From positions 81,875,600 to 81,939,599 of the forward strand of contig OY730193.1 of assembly GCA_963422505.1 (NCBI GenBank): a stretch of 64,000 bases of DNA, written 5' to 3'. This stretch comes from Pseudognaphalium luteoalbum. Taxonomy: Eukaryota; Streptophyta; Magnoliopsida; Asterales; Asteraceae. Shown here piece by piece: positions 48,408 to 60,634 of the stretch. The notes below the pieces were generated by a model that saw nothing but the letters and a program-made list of their open reading frames with translations, made no database searches and was not told the origin of the DNA. How positions within the stretch are numbered: the first letter of the stretch is position 1; the number at the start of each line of letters is the position of its first letter. Position numbers and translations under genes: made by a program.

Positions 48408-51042
48408 TGTGACACCCGCCAAATTAGGGCTAGTACTTAGTGCCTAATCACTTTGTTAATACATGTAATTAGGATTAACTATGTGTATCATTATGTGTAT
48501 TGATATATTTTGATATATATACACACATACGCAATTTATTTAAATCGTGCATTTCATTATCGAATGGATTCCGGTACATTTAAATACGGACGTTGGTGAA
48601 AAATTTATTAAGAATGTGAAATTATTTAATTAACTCATTTTTATTATATATTATTTGGATAATATATACAAATGTATTTCGTATCATCTAAAACTAATTG
48701 TACGCGACAGAAACGCGCGAAATGCGCCCGACAAATGAAATAAACCCAAATTATATTTTTATAATTCATTATTAAGTATTTTGATAAAATACTTCAACTA
48801 AAAATATTACGATTCCACGCGTACGAATAAAACGTCTAAAAACGTTGCACGAGTTAAATAAACGTACAATTACGCAATGAACGCGCAAACCGAGACCTGA
48901 CAACATTTTAGTAACTTAAAATAAAGTATTTTGAATAATACTCTCATTGAAAATATCACGATTTAAAACGATAACGAAACACACGTATTAAAATGTATAA
49001 GGATAATTAAAACGTTTAAACGATCGGGGAAACGAACACCGCACGGAGCGCAAATACAGGGAATGAAAATTGGAGACTTCCCTCCCCACATGGGGCCCCT
49101 TGGCCGGACCACACCCTTTCCCCTCTCCCCTCCTTTCCTTTTCCCTCCTTTCTTCTTTGACCAACCACAAACACACACACACTCACTTTTCACTCTTTCT
49201 CTCTCTCTCTACCTCCATTTTTCTCTCAACCCTCTCAATAAAAACCCTAATCAAATCCAGCATTTTCACCTTCAAATAATCATCATCTTTCAAGACTCGT
49301 TTAGGATAAAACGACCACCGCGACACGATCTATACTTCTACCTTTTCGGAATCTTCATCCGACTACTTTGTAAGATCCCGACACTTTGGAAAACTCTTGT
49401 ATTTTACTTATTTACATGTTTAGTTGTTTATCTAGCAAGAATATGTCCAAATAACTAGTTAAAACTTGTTTTCGAAACATTTGTCGAAAGTTGCGGTTTT
49501 GGTCATGATGATGAAACTGACACTTCAGTTTACTCCCGACACAAATCAATAATTTTTGCAAACTCTATAAACCCATCTAAGCATTGTGTAAAAGTTTCGG
49601 GTCAAACCGAGGTCGTTGGACCACAAACCCGACACTTGAAAACCCAAACAACCAATAATGTCGCAGAAGGGCTAGGCCTTCTGCAACACAAGCCTTTATG
49701 TCGCTAAAAATAGATTATGTCACACATAGTGTGACAATCCTCCAGTTAGGGTATTAATCCTTACCTAACTGCATGCATTACCTAGAGTAATTCCCTGATT
49801 AGTGAATTCAAAACTATCTTTGTGTGATAAGTTTAGCAAAACTTACTATATAATACGTGTCGTATTAGTTAAATAGTAGTTATTATTATATAATTACTGT
49901 ACTAAATGAACGTATCAAACTTGACAAACTCAATACAATAAAGTTGGTGATACAAAATAATTAATAATTCGAAAATTATTAATTACAAATATTATTAACT
50001 TATATTATTGAAATAATATACTATATTATACGTTTTATATTAAACGTACCGAGCGCGTTATACACGAACAGAAACAATTATAAAACGTGCCTAAAGGTCA
50101 AAAATATTTAAAGTAATATTTTGCCCAATACCTCGAAATATAATTTTGAAATTCAACCGAAATTTGGCACGCAATTTAACTGTACAGTACCGCTACTGTG
50201 AATAATTTTATTAATCATTTAAATAAACTATTCCATTTTTGGTATAATATCAATTATAAAGTTTAAAATAAAATTTAAACAAACGGAAAATTGAGTGGGA
50301 CACGGGGTACAAATAATTGGACCCGTACACAAAATTTACGGGTTAAACACCTAACTTATTCATCAAAATCTCTAGAGACAAAACATGACAAAGCCATGCC
50401 TCTGGCTTTGACTTGTGAACCGACTCCCATATTCAAATCACCACCTTACCCATTTTACTTTCACAATTATTGAACACACATACACACACTTAACTACAAA
50501 CTTCCTAAATTGTTACTCTCCCTCTCGGCTCAATACCAACAACAACAATATCATCATCACAAAAACCACTATCTTAATATTCTTGAAGATCTAGTGAAAA
50601 AGGTAGAACAAGGAAACAAACAATAACAATAATCATCATCTTCACATCGTCATCATAATCATTTTAAGCATCTATAAAAGGCTAGCAAAAAGGAGAAGCA
50701 AGATCAAGCTTCAAGAACCATTATCTTCATCTTCTTTTCCTTCACCTCAAAGCTTAGTAAGGATCTATTTTCATTCACCTATATTACATGATTTTTAGTT
50801 TATAACATGTTATTAGTTTATGACTTGAAAGATTATAAGCAAAACCATACCAAAAACTCAACAAAACTAAACTTTGGTGATGTCGATTTTCTAGACAGAT
50901 TTTGTTCTCTCGGTAGAAAAATTGTATAAAATCGTAGGAGTAAGATAAACACATGAGACCACTTGAAAAATCTTCATATGTTTGTTAGCTATAACTCTCG
51001 CTGAGACCAAGTTTTCCCAGAAATACATCGATTTTGATCTAT

Positions 51043-51141
51043 TAATAACGAGTTATAAAGGGCAGTAATAACGAGTTATAAAGGGCAGTAATAACGAGTT
51101 ATAAAGGGCGGTAATAACGAGTTATCAAGGGTAGTAATAAC
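51043..51141 (+). repeat. 23-bp tandem repeat in F2
   Basis: Four tandem copies of a 23-bp unit containing taataacgagttataaaggg. Within the array GTTAT faces ATAAC, so each unit can form a short hairpin with its neighbour. Confidence 0.9.
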
Positions 51142-52007
51142 TAAGGTCACAATCCACAAAATCATGAAAATACAAATCTCACTAATTATCGAACACTTAC
51201 CATGACTAAACCTTATACGATGATACTCGTACAAAATTTAGAAATTAAAAATTTCTTCAAAACAATCAAACAGTTAACATAATTTGACAAACTATCAAAG
51301 TACTTATGTTAATACGTTATTGCGTATAGGTTGATTTTCTTTGAGCAACGCTACCACTACGCGTTAGCATTCACATTTGCGCATACACCGTGAGTTCATA
51401 GCCCCTACCTTTTACTTGTTTTAAATGCTTTTAAAACCAGGGGTGAAAAACATAGAACTATGTGTTATTACATGCTACTTGTTTTATAATTGCTCGACAT
51501 GCTTTTATATCAAACTGAATTATATAAATGCTATATGCTTTATATTCAACTGTTAACTATATGAAACGTTTTCACAATTTTTTGGGAATAAGACAACGAA
51601 TCTTGGTACGATCCTAGGTTTACATGAGGTAGTTGTAGTGCACACAAGTCCCAGTGCTTGCAACCTATAACCATTAGCTAGGTGACTCTAGCTACTAAGT
51701 ATACAGATAGTACTATCGATTTGACAACCCTCCCAGGATTTAACTCGTTGGTCATTCCAACCACATCGACGGCAATCGTAACGAGGAGTGTATACTTACC
51801 ATGTTACTGAGGCAACAACAAAACAACTAGTCATGGTTTGGTTATAGCACTAGAAGTTGTTACTTTAACTTTAAAGGTGTCGCTCACCTTAGAGGGATCA
51901 TAGTCTATATTTCCCACTTAAACTAAACAACTACTCAACTACCATTTTGGGAAGGATAATCCCTGTGGTAACCGATATGATAGGTGTTCCTACACGCTTG
52001 CTTTTAT

Positions 52008-52190
52008 GGGAAAGGTTTACTTAATTGTTAAACTTGTGTTTCCTACAACAACTCATATGGAAATGTTTACTTGAATGTTAAACTTGTGTTTCCTACAACA
52101 ACTCATATGGAAATGTTTACTGAAATGTTAAACTTGTGTTTCCTGCAACTATTTATTAGGAAATGTTTTTGATTAAACTTGTGTTTCCTA
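52008..52190 (+). repeat. 50-bp tandem repeat in F2
   Basis: About three copies of a 50-bp unit carrying TTAAACTTGTGTTTCCTAC, phased at 52031, 52081 and 52131 and decaying outward. GGAAA and TTTCC in each unit face each other across roughly 25 bases. Confidence 0.85.
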
Positions 52191-53819
52191 CACAGCTATT
52201 ACTTGGAGTAAGAATGGCATTCTTACATAAAATAGGAAATGTTTTCTTTAAATAGAATACTTGTGTTGCCTACTATACATATAAAGATTATGTTTGTGTA
52301 CATGAATGATTTATACAAAACATGTGAATTCACTCAACATTCAATGTTGACGGTTTACTATGTTTTTCAGGGAATTAGGACTCAGGTACATCTGCATGCA
52401 TAAAGGACGTAGGCAACCCAGACTATTTACGATGCCACTTTTGGGACACTTGGATTTCTTCTGTATTACCAATCTCATTGTTTATACTTACGAAATCCCA
52501 CTTTTATGAACTTGTATTTGTGAAAACTTATGTTGTTCTACAACACTACTACATGTACAACTTTATAAGTCGTACCCTTTTGTAATAACTTTAACTTTGG
52601 CATCTTAAATATATATGTTATGTATGATCATATGCTCTGATACAATAAATGCACTATTGTAACGTCAGCACCCCTGCTGTTTTAACTATTATTAAAATGC
52701 TTCCGCTAATTAACTAAAGCTTCCGCTAAACCATTAATAAACACGATTACCGATTTTGGGGGTGTGACACACAGCGACGCAAAGATTTATGTCGCATTGA
52801 ATTGTGAGTGTCGCGGTAGCGACACAACACCTTATGTCGCATTAAATTTGCGGATGTCACACATAGCGACACAAAGACCTATGTCGCAGTCATGACCTGC
52901 GACACAACAACCTATGTCGCACCCAATGTCGCACAAATCGTAACCTTGAAAACACAGATTTTACTAGATGTCAAGACTTGAAATTTTATCACCTGCGTTA
53001 CTCAAATTCAGCTCGACCCCAGCCAGGGGCTCTGCCCATTGGACCCTGCCAGGGGTTGCCACCCCTTGAACCCCGCTACCAGGGGTGCTGCCCCCGGACC
53101 CCCGTCAGCCAGGACTCGATATATTGACTGCATGAGTTATTTTACTAATCATAAAGTCCTCCACCACATAGTTGTTAATATGGATTTAGCTTGAATGTTG
53201 GCGTATGGTACCATAAGGGATTGACAATCCCTGTCCGGGGTAGTCGCGCTACCTTGACTGTGATGTCAAACGGGCACATTATCATTTGTTCACACGAGTG
53301 TAGATTAGGCACTTGCTCAGAGGCACCTCGCTCAGGTCCTTAAAGGCGGATCCTGACCCCTCAGTTAAGCTCAAACTATGGATTCATGGCAGTAATATAC
53401 ACATTTATTTGATTATTTTCAAACATATCATTAAACCTTGTGGTTCATACATTGTGGTTTTATCATTTACACATGTGAGCTCACCAGCTTTTAGCTGACC
53501 TTTTAGCATGTATTCTCAGGTACTCAGCAGTAGGTTGGACTGCCCATCAGGATACTTTTAGCTTGAGTCATCATGCAAACCTCCGAGATTTTCTTGCATT
53601 ATTATATTTTGTAAAAGTAATTATGTATTGAAATCTCTCATTTTCAGAACATGAGCTACAGTAATAGCTTCAAACGTTGTAAATAATTAAAAAATCAATG
53701 TATTTTGTTAAACGACGCATGTAGAGTCATTCACTTTATCTTATGTGCTTGTGATTATTGATTAGTAGCACCCGAAGTATGATTTCGCCAAACAATAAAT
53801 TTGGGGGTGTTATATGATC

Positions 53820-55438
53820 CTTCTCATATTGCTTATCTTTAGCAATTTGATCAGCCTTTGTGTCCACCTTAGGAATTTCAACAACCTCCGTTTCCTTCTC
53901 CTTTTCCGGCAAAAGTTCGGACACATAATTCTTAGCAAAATAGGGGTCTGCATGAACCTTCCCGCTTCGCTTGATCACTGCTTTTGCTTGGTCCCGTGGG
54001 TTAATTTCTGTAAACCCCGGAAGAGTTCTTGGAAACCTTTCTTGGAGAACCTTAGCTATGTTAGAAACGGTTCCCTCTATTTGCTTGATTGCAACTCCTT
54101 GATTTCGTATCATCGCATCAATAGAGTCCATACTTTGTCCGGAACTAACAATGAATTTCTCATCAGTGGTTAAAAAATTCCCCATCATCTCCTCCAAATT
54201 GATTGTCTTCTCGGGGGTAGATGTCATGTCTTGTTCCTTAGTATAAAACCCTTGTTGAGTTTGATGGTATTGACGTCCTCCTTCCTGGTATGATCTTCGG
54301 AAAAACTTTCCACCTCCTTGGCGGTAGCCCACTTGAGCTTCTCCATATTTAACTTCCTCGCTCGATTCTCCCAAATCTTTTTCGGGGTAATCCTTGGCCA
54401 AGTGCATCCCTTCGCAAATTTCGCATCCAACTTAGATTGCATGGACAGTTTCGGTCACCTTCTTTATATCTCTTCCCATGCTGTCCAGCTTAGCTGTGAT
54501 GGCGGTGAATCCATCGTCATCGTTTACTGACATTTTTCTACGCGAAGTGCCGTCATCTCATAGTTGAGAATGCTTCGCTTGGTCCCGAATGGCATCCAAA
54601 GCTGCTCTTGGGATTTTCTTCGGGATAGGTCCCTTTGCATCTAATTGCTGTCTTGTGGCGGGATCAACTCCCTTCTAGAACACCATCACGATTTGTTGAT
54701 CGTTAAGGTCATGTTGCGGGCACCTATGCATCAAATCCCTGTACCTCTCCCACGCTTGGTGAAGTACCTCGTTGATTTCTTGCTTAAAATTTCTAATCTC
54801 GTCGATCATTTTCGACGTCTTAGAAAGTGGGCAGTACATCTTCAGAAACTTAGTGCGGAGATCCTCCCAAGTGGTGATGGATCCGGCTGGTTCGTTTGCA
54901 ATCCACCTTTTTGCGGCTCCCTTGAGTGTCATTGGGAACACTCGGAGCATGACTTGGTCGCGCGTCACGTTGGGGACATTGAACATGTCGGCGATCTCCA
55001 ACACTTTCTCTACATGCTCGTTAGCATCCTCCTTTTCCTCTCCACGAAAAGGGTTCTCCCTAAGCTCCTTGAGAAACTGACCCGTGATCTCGAATTCCAC
55101 TTCCCGTGCAATTGTTGGCCTAACTACTCCTGGGCCCAGGTCGTTACGAAACTGCTCGTATACTCCTCGATGGTCATGTTGGCGATATCCTGCTCCATTG
55201 TAAGGTCTGGTTCTGATTGATCGCTGGGGTATTCGGTCGGTGGTCTAGCGCGATACTCTCCGTACTCGCCTTTGTAATCCGAGTAATATCTGTTTGTGAA
55301 CACTTTGTAGTCCTCGTCAAGAACTGGTTCGCTCACTGGTGAATTTGGTAAAGCGGAAACAAAGCGTTTTCTTTGATGAAGCGTGCGTTCGGGTTCCTCG
55401 TATGGAATTACCGGTTCAGATCCCGAAGTGCAGGTCAT
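53820..55438 (-). pseudogene. Element E gag (Athila lineage), broken and interrupted by element F
   Basis: On the minus strand: an N-terminal segment from MTCTSGSEPVIPYEEPERTL (55438), a stop near 55124, then the capsid part (55100-54675) with NPFRGEEKEDANEHVEKVLE, AAKRWIANEPAGSITTWEDL, QAWERYRDLMHRCPQHDL, a stop near 54675, and further pieces including CEICEGMHLAKDY, a CCHC knuckle whose last Cys is Tyr. The C-terminal part (54407-53820) includes IRNQGVAIKQIEG and VLQERFPRTLPG, typical of the Athila Gag-protease linker. Element F interrupts it at 53815-53819 and the frame continues at 31309. Confidence 0.88.
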
Positions 55439-55719
55439 AAACTCCCTGCAATTTATTCACCAAGTCAATAGAAGAAGCTACTCACAAGTTAACTACAAAA
55501 TTATAAACAGATCAATCCAACCGCCGGTTAAATAATTAAACCGCCGGTTGGAAATGCAAAACAAAATACTTCACAAAGAATGCTAAACTAAACCAATTCT
55601 AACAACCACAATTCCTATAAATCGAATAATAGCACAAAATAAATGAATAACAGATTATACCTAAGAATAACAAATAAGCGAATAAACAAATTCTAACTTA
55701 TCGAATTGAATCAAACCGC

Positions 55720-55737
55720 TCCTCGGTAGCGGTGCAA
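55720..55737 (-). other. Primer-binding site of element E (tRNA-Asp type, degenerate)
   Basis: The plus strand reads tcctcggtagcggtgcaa, four differences from the D copy, six bases from the LTR end. Confidence 0.7.
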
Positions 55738-55743
55738 AAAACT

Positions 55744-57207
55744 TGATGTCGTGTAAAGGAGGTTATAGTTTTTAAATGAAAATCACTTTACTTGCTAATA
55801 CACAACTCAGGCAAGAATATCTGGTCGTATAATAGTATAGTATGGTAAGTCCGAGTCGAACACGAAGAACGAATGTCAACTCTAATAACTGAAAATTGTT
55901 ACAAGTAATAAAAGTAGACAAAAAGGGGCATTTTAGTTCCGTTTGAAAAATTGACTAACAATTATGAATTATAAATAAATACTTAAACTTAAATAAAGAA
56001 CAATTGATAAAACCAATAACCAAATAAATAAACTTGATTCAATTTAGAAGGAAATGTGTTCACTTAGACTACCTTCCTTAGAATCCGGTTATCACTTTAC
56101 TAATTTGCTAGGATATGAATTTTATTGCGACATAACTAACAAGACAACCCCCTTTCCGAGGTAAGTTAATCTAGCACAATTAAGAAAGATACTCGGTTGT
56201 TTGCAACACGCTAATTGTTCAATTAACGTTGCCCAACGAATTGTGTTCCGAATGAAACCTACGCCGTTTATGTGATTTACCCTTACAACTTGAATCAACA
56301 AAGTCTATAGTTAACTAAAACTATCTTGTTCAATAAAGATTATTACCGATTATTTACCCCAACCGATCAAACTCAATATATCTAGCAATAATTATCAATC
56401 GCAACCAATAATCATCCATAATTTACTAATCAAGAGGAAATCAATCTCAATTGAATAATAAACCACGCTAGGTAATCGCTAATAACCAATTAACAACCAA
56501 GGATAATCGAATAAACACATAAACATTCATAAAATCCAATATCTTTCGCAAATCAATAATCAAATCATCATCTAAGTATTATCATCTAAGCAAACACAAT
56601 ACTAACTTAGCCACTCATCACTACACTAGAAATCATAAACGAAATTGTAAATGAATTCATAATCAAATGAAACGAAATACGTTTTCAAACCGAAGAATCG
56701 AAGAATCGAACGAATAAATGAATACTTCTACTTCTCCTAGCTTCCAATCCTTCAAAATGCTCCAAAATAGAGCCTATGGCTGCTGGAAATCGGCTGAGAG
56801 AAAATGGTAGGTGATGATACCCTAAAAATGAGATTAAAATATAATTTAAACCTAATCTGCCGACTTGATCCAACCGCCGGTTGGATGCAAAAGCCCGTTT
56901 GGTCCGGCCCGCGCAACTGATAATCCAACTCGCTAATCCAACCGCCGGTTAGAATGTTTAACCGGCGGTTGGAATGATAATTCCATTTTTTCTCCATTTC
57001 GACTCTCAATCTTTTTCCTTACTTCGTTTCCTAGCTTTATTTGTTCAATATTAGCTCGGTTTCTGCTCCTTTATAATTCAAGCTCCAAATAAATTCCTAA
57101 ATGCAAATATAAACGAATTAACTATCGAATTCACATAAAATGCATTAGAAATTAATCAAACAAGAGGTACATAAGTACTAAAATATAGTACATTTTGGCG
57201 TTTATCA
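55744..57207 (-). repeat. Element E 5' LTR
   Basis: It is 1464 bp, TGATGTCGTG...CGTTTATCA on the plus strand. Its minus-strand start is TGATAAACGCCAAAATG. It is much shorter than the other Athila/Tat-like LTRs here. It carries palindromic CCAACCGCCGGTTGG-type units (56868-56884 and 56937-56975); more lie in the leader at 55515-55556. It is inserted in element G, with expected duplication ctcag (57208-57212). Confidence 0.85.
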
Positions 57208-57212
57208 CTCAG

Positions 57213-58247
57213 CTAGCAACTAAGGATGTGGTAAGGTATGGTTAGATTATGGAATATGTGGGAACATATGTTGAATGTCGAGGTTATTTGCTCGATGAAC
57301 AATTATGAGAGAGCTAGAATGTGATCATCTTTTGTATCCCAAAGATGCATCAATTTCCTTCATCAGCAATGCTCCAAAGTTACCAAATGAACAGTAGTGC
57401 TCCCCTTGTTATTTCTCCATTATACTTAAAGATTCTCCATCCATAGGCACTAGTCCCTGTCTGTTAGGCATTTGTACAAACAAGAGAGCATACCAATGTG
57501 ATCTAATAGACATGTGATTATTCTCTAAGTCATAGAGTTACTGGTTTTTGAAAAGATTTTTACAGGAGAAGGTCTTTGAAAAACAAACCAGTGTATGACT
57601 TGGAGTCTAATCACATACTTAAAAGCGTTGGTCGCCTATAATTTCAAATAACAAATATGGAAATACCAACAAATCCAAATAAATCAGGCAGCCAAGTATA
57701 AAGATTTTCAAAGAACATATTTTTAAACGAGTTCGAGCATAATACACATATTGACATACAAATCATGTTATAAGGCATTGAAAGATCTTATGTATTTTCA
57801 CAGAGATATAAGTAAGTACCTCAAATGCTCGAAATATGTGGGTGGTGTGTATGATGACTAAGGCACCTAGATAACAAGAATTCTAGTATGGTTCCATGCT
57901 TGCAGGGGAAAGGATGTTGAGAACTTAAGATCTTGGATAATGGTGAAATAGACATAGCAATAAAGTCCAAACAAGTGGGAGAAGGAAAGTTTTGGGTTTT
58001 TAGCAAAAGATTGACTTTAAAGTTCAAAAACCATGACTTCAATGAATATGAAAGATAAGTTCCAAGTCATTTTTGAAAATCACTCCCTGTTTTGTTCACT
58101 TAATTTGAAGGAAACATAAAACATGCTTTCTAAGGTCTCATTTTCTACTTATTGGGGTTAGTTTAACAACTACTCATACTACGTTAAACACGGGTTGCCT
58201 CCCGAGAAGCACTTGTTTTTGTTCGAGTCTTGAGACTGACTCTAGCT
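57213..58247 (-). other. Element G non-coding stretch
   Basis: No gene is seen. The motif gggttgcctcccgagaagcact is at 58192-58213, as in A and D. The part 57400-57880 is homologous to element A 3540-4010, including the GGGACTAGTGCC-type block near 57448 and the gtaagtacctcaaatgctcgaa block near 57812. Confidence 0.6.
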
Positions 58248-59553
58248 CTATTTCTCAGAAAATCCTAGCTCACTTGCATCCATCAATAGACACAAGTGGT
58301 AGTATTGGCACATACCTCGATAGTAAAAGCAGGTCATTCCTAGGGTATGTCCAATCAGATGAGAAGGTACGTCGAAGTAAGTGACTTGTTTTACTTGAGG
58401 TATAATAAATCTCTCTACTTCTTCTACTTTCTCAGTTTGGATGGGCAGAATGGTTTGGTCAAAGAGGTCCTTATTACTCCATGACGTAGACGTCATTATG
58501 TAGTAGAGAGATGGATTATAGGACATCCTCGATGCAGAACCCACCTTACTTCCTACGGTCTTTTGTTGATGACAATGTTGTACTCTGGGCATGGAGGTGG
58601 GACAGAGTTCATTGACATTTCCAATCTTATAGCAACATTCTCATCAACTACTTGGGTAACTAGTTTATCTAAGGCAATAAAGGGTTCAACTAGATCAAGG
58701 GGTGATTCATCCAGAAAGATATGTGGGATATCATTAACCACAACTAGTTGTGGCATAGTATCAACCACGTTGGTCTGAGTTGGAATGAGATCACTTCTCA
58801 GAGTTGGTGCATATTCCTCCCGTCCTTTTGAAGCTGCATCTTCTGTGTAAATCTCCACCTCCGGGTTCTACATTTCTAACTCCTCGTCGTACTCGTCACC
58901 CTGGCTACTAGTTTCGAGTTGCAATGGTTCAGAGAGATCCTCTAGAATGAACTCTATGTCGGTCTCGGACGTTGATATGTTAAGAATGGGTAGAAGTGAG
59001 GATTTAAAAGATTGAGTATGTGTAGGATTAGAAGAAAGTTTGCAACCAGACTCACGAGAATGAAAGTCTGTGTCAAGTGAAGTAGGTGTAGTGTGTGTGT
59101 TCCTCTCATATTTCTGTAGCCTAGAGTTAGTTCTATCTTGATTCTCATTTCCCTTACTACTTACTTGTATTTTAGACAGCTTATCAGAATTTCTTCTAAG
59201 CATGTCCTCTTGTTCTTTTAGTAATTGTTCAAGTGAGTTGGAAGAGGGTGAGAAAACAACATTACTACTGAGAAAAGACGTATCTCTCAAGTAAGAACTT
59301 TCGTATGGTTGTGGTTCAGATACAGGGTATGATGAGTATGGGTAGACTTTGAATGGGTTAGGATAATAGGTTGGTATTGACGTTGGAAATTGTGAGGATC
59401 ATATTGATACTGTATTTGAGGATCTAGGTACCCTACGTTATCCAAATAAATCCTACTATACCTTTGACATTCGTTATCTAAGTCGGAATTACTCCCACAT
59501 CTATCTTGAACAAGACTATCAAATAGATCTATTAGTTGTTGTGTATTTGCCAT
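58248..59553 (-). pseudogene. Element G gag-like protein (A/C family), broken
   Basis: The start at 59553 (MANTQQLIDLFDSLVQDRC) aligns with A and C. The knuckle is partly lost. A YLDPQIQYQYDP block follows, then a frame change near 59370, then LEQLLKEQEDMLRRNSDKLS, Ser/Thr and acidic parts, a stop near 58868, PPPCPEYNIVI, and a second frame change near 58565. This copy preserves the C-terminal region missing from A and C: FIIPQVKQVTYFDVPSHLIG, then HTLGMTCFYYRGMCQYYHLC, then LLMDASELGFSEK. Function unknown. Confidence 0.65.
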
Positions 59554-59756
59554 TACCCAAGTTTTAGATAAGACGACACACGAAGAAGGTTTGAGAATTA
59601 AAGTTGAGGTGATAGGGGAATTTAATCTAAACTAAGCTAAGCTAAGTTAATCTACGCTAATCTATGGGCTGAAAGTAACTTCTGACAGGGATAGTGAGTC
59701 CTAGTCAAAAGGATCGCTTAAAAACTACTCTATCTAAACAAGCTCCAAAACTACCA

Positions 59757-59774
59757 TCCCTGGCAGCGGTGCCA
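59757..59774 (-). other. Primer-binding site of element G (tRNA-Asp type)
   Basis: The plus strand reads tccctggcagcggtgcca, two differences from the D copy, six bases from the LTR. Confidence 0.8.
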
Positions 59775-59780
59775 AAAACT

Positions 59781-60634
59781 TGATGCGCCCCAAACGGTCG
59801 GTCCAGGAATCGCTTCCTGTCGTTGTGGACCTCACGCTCGCGGAGGCATCATGAGTAGCTTTAAATTTATAATTGTCGAGACCTAAACCTTCCGAATAGC
59901 GTACTGATACTAGGTACGAATACCTGATACTAGTAAGTGGCAAGGATGATCCAGGGTTGTTCCTCACGACGGTAGAATTGAAACAGAGCTCATTCGGATA
60001 ACTCAGTAATTAAGCTGGATTTTGGATAGTTGGATAGGTTTTGTGTTTTGTTTTCTAATCTTTTAAACTACTAAAGCATAAAATAAAGGGGAAGCTAGCA
60101 TATATGTAACACTTAAGGATGACGAAGACGTGTTTCACCATGATTTGGGATAGTGCATTACTGGGATGATGTTTATTATGGGACACATTTAGGTAACGAA
60201 CAAGTAAACTATAGGTGTAAACACTAGGACCCTACTTCTTTAGATAGATTCTAAATCAGTATGTCACTGAGTACCTAAGCTATCGTGATTCTGATCAGTA
60301 CAGGCTGCTCAACCCCCCCACATTGTCCGGTTAGGACTAGTGACCCATGAAGGGTGCAGGAATAAGGTAGCAGACTGCCCTCGGGTTATTCTGACATTTC
60401 TTAACACCTAAGTCAAATGTTTATTATCTAATCGTGTAATGATTATTTACTTTGTATTCTAAACTATCCATTTTGTAGAGTCTAGGGGTTTTAAGAATCC
60501 TGAACAACTGTTGGGCTTGACTTTCATCTCTAGACTCATTACCTTACGTTACAAATACTTCTGTCATGATCTAGAAATCTCCTTTGCGATCAGTCATTCA
60601 TCTCTAGAAACACTAGCTGTGTACAGTGCATTTA
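59781..60634 (-). repeat. Element G 5' LTR, 3' portion (interrupted by element H)
   Basis: It starts TGATGCGCCCCAAACGG on the plus strand. Blocks such as the one near 60210-60370 resemble the LTRs of A, C and D. It stops at 60634, where TGTAACACCCC of element H begins; the candidate target site is attta (60630-60634). The other side lies beyond the window. Confidence 0.75.

Larger units (their letters stand above)
49730..52769 (+). mobile_element. F2: solo LTR of a second chromovirus family
   Basis: It is 3040 bp, TGTGACAATCC...GGGTGTGACA, with target duplication CATAG (49725-49729) and CACAG (52770-52774), one mismatch. There is no PBS, PPT or coding sequence inside. It ends with CTTCCGCTAA... 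like the F and D1 LTRs but is otherwise distinct. It has a candidate 5' splice site A/GTAAGG (GT at 50757-50758) after a leader-like CT/CA-rich stretch, and a candidate 3' site TTTTTCAG/GG (AG at 52369-52370). The open frame 50291-50473 is not convincing. Confidence 0.88.
31315..53814 (+). mobile_element. Element F: chromovirus (Tekay/Del-like), complete but decayed, with two nested insertions
   Basis: Both LTRs start TGTGACACCCGCCAAATTAGGG (31315 and 48408); one ends TGTTACA (42609) and the other TGTTATA (53814). A perfect TGATC duplication flanks the element (31310-31314, 53815-53819). Between them are an initiator tRNA-Met PBS, an upstream reading frame, gag, protease, RT, RNase H, integrase, a chromodomain and a PPT. 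F1 is inserted in the 5' LTR and F2 in the 3' LTR. The first 350 bp of the two LTRs differ at roughly 20 positions by eye, so this insertion is clearly older than F1. Lineage is inferred from the chromodomain, PBS and LTR ends. Confidence 0.93.
48408..53814 (+). repeat. Element F 3' LTR, interrupted by F2 and internally deleted
   Basis: The left part is 48408-49729 and the right part 52775-53814, separated by solo LTR F2. The hairpin array spans both sides of the insertion (49655-49729 and 52770-52945), so F2 landed inside it. About 460 bp present in the 5' LTR between two ACTCGA hexamers (near 41453 and 41913) is missing here, with a single ACTCGA at about 53114. Confidence 0.9.
57208..60634 (-). 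mobile_element. Element G: A-type non-autonomous element, 5' part only
   Basis: On the minus strand: a partial 5' LTR (60634-59781), PBS, a gag-like pseudogene of the A/C family, and about 1 kb of non-coding sequence up to the insertion of element E at 57207. The remainder lies left of the window beyond E. The LTR itself is interrupted by element H at 60635. Confidence 0.8.
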
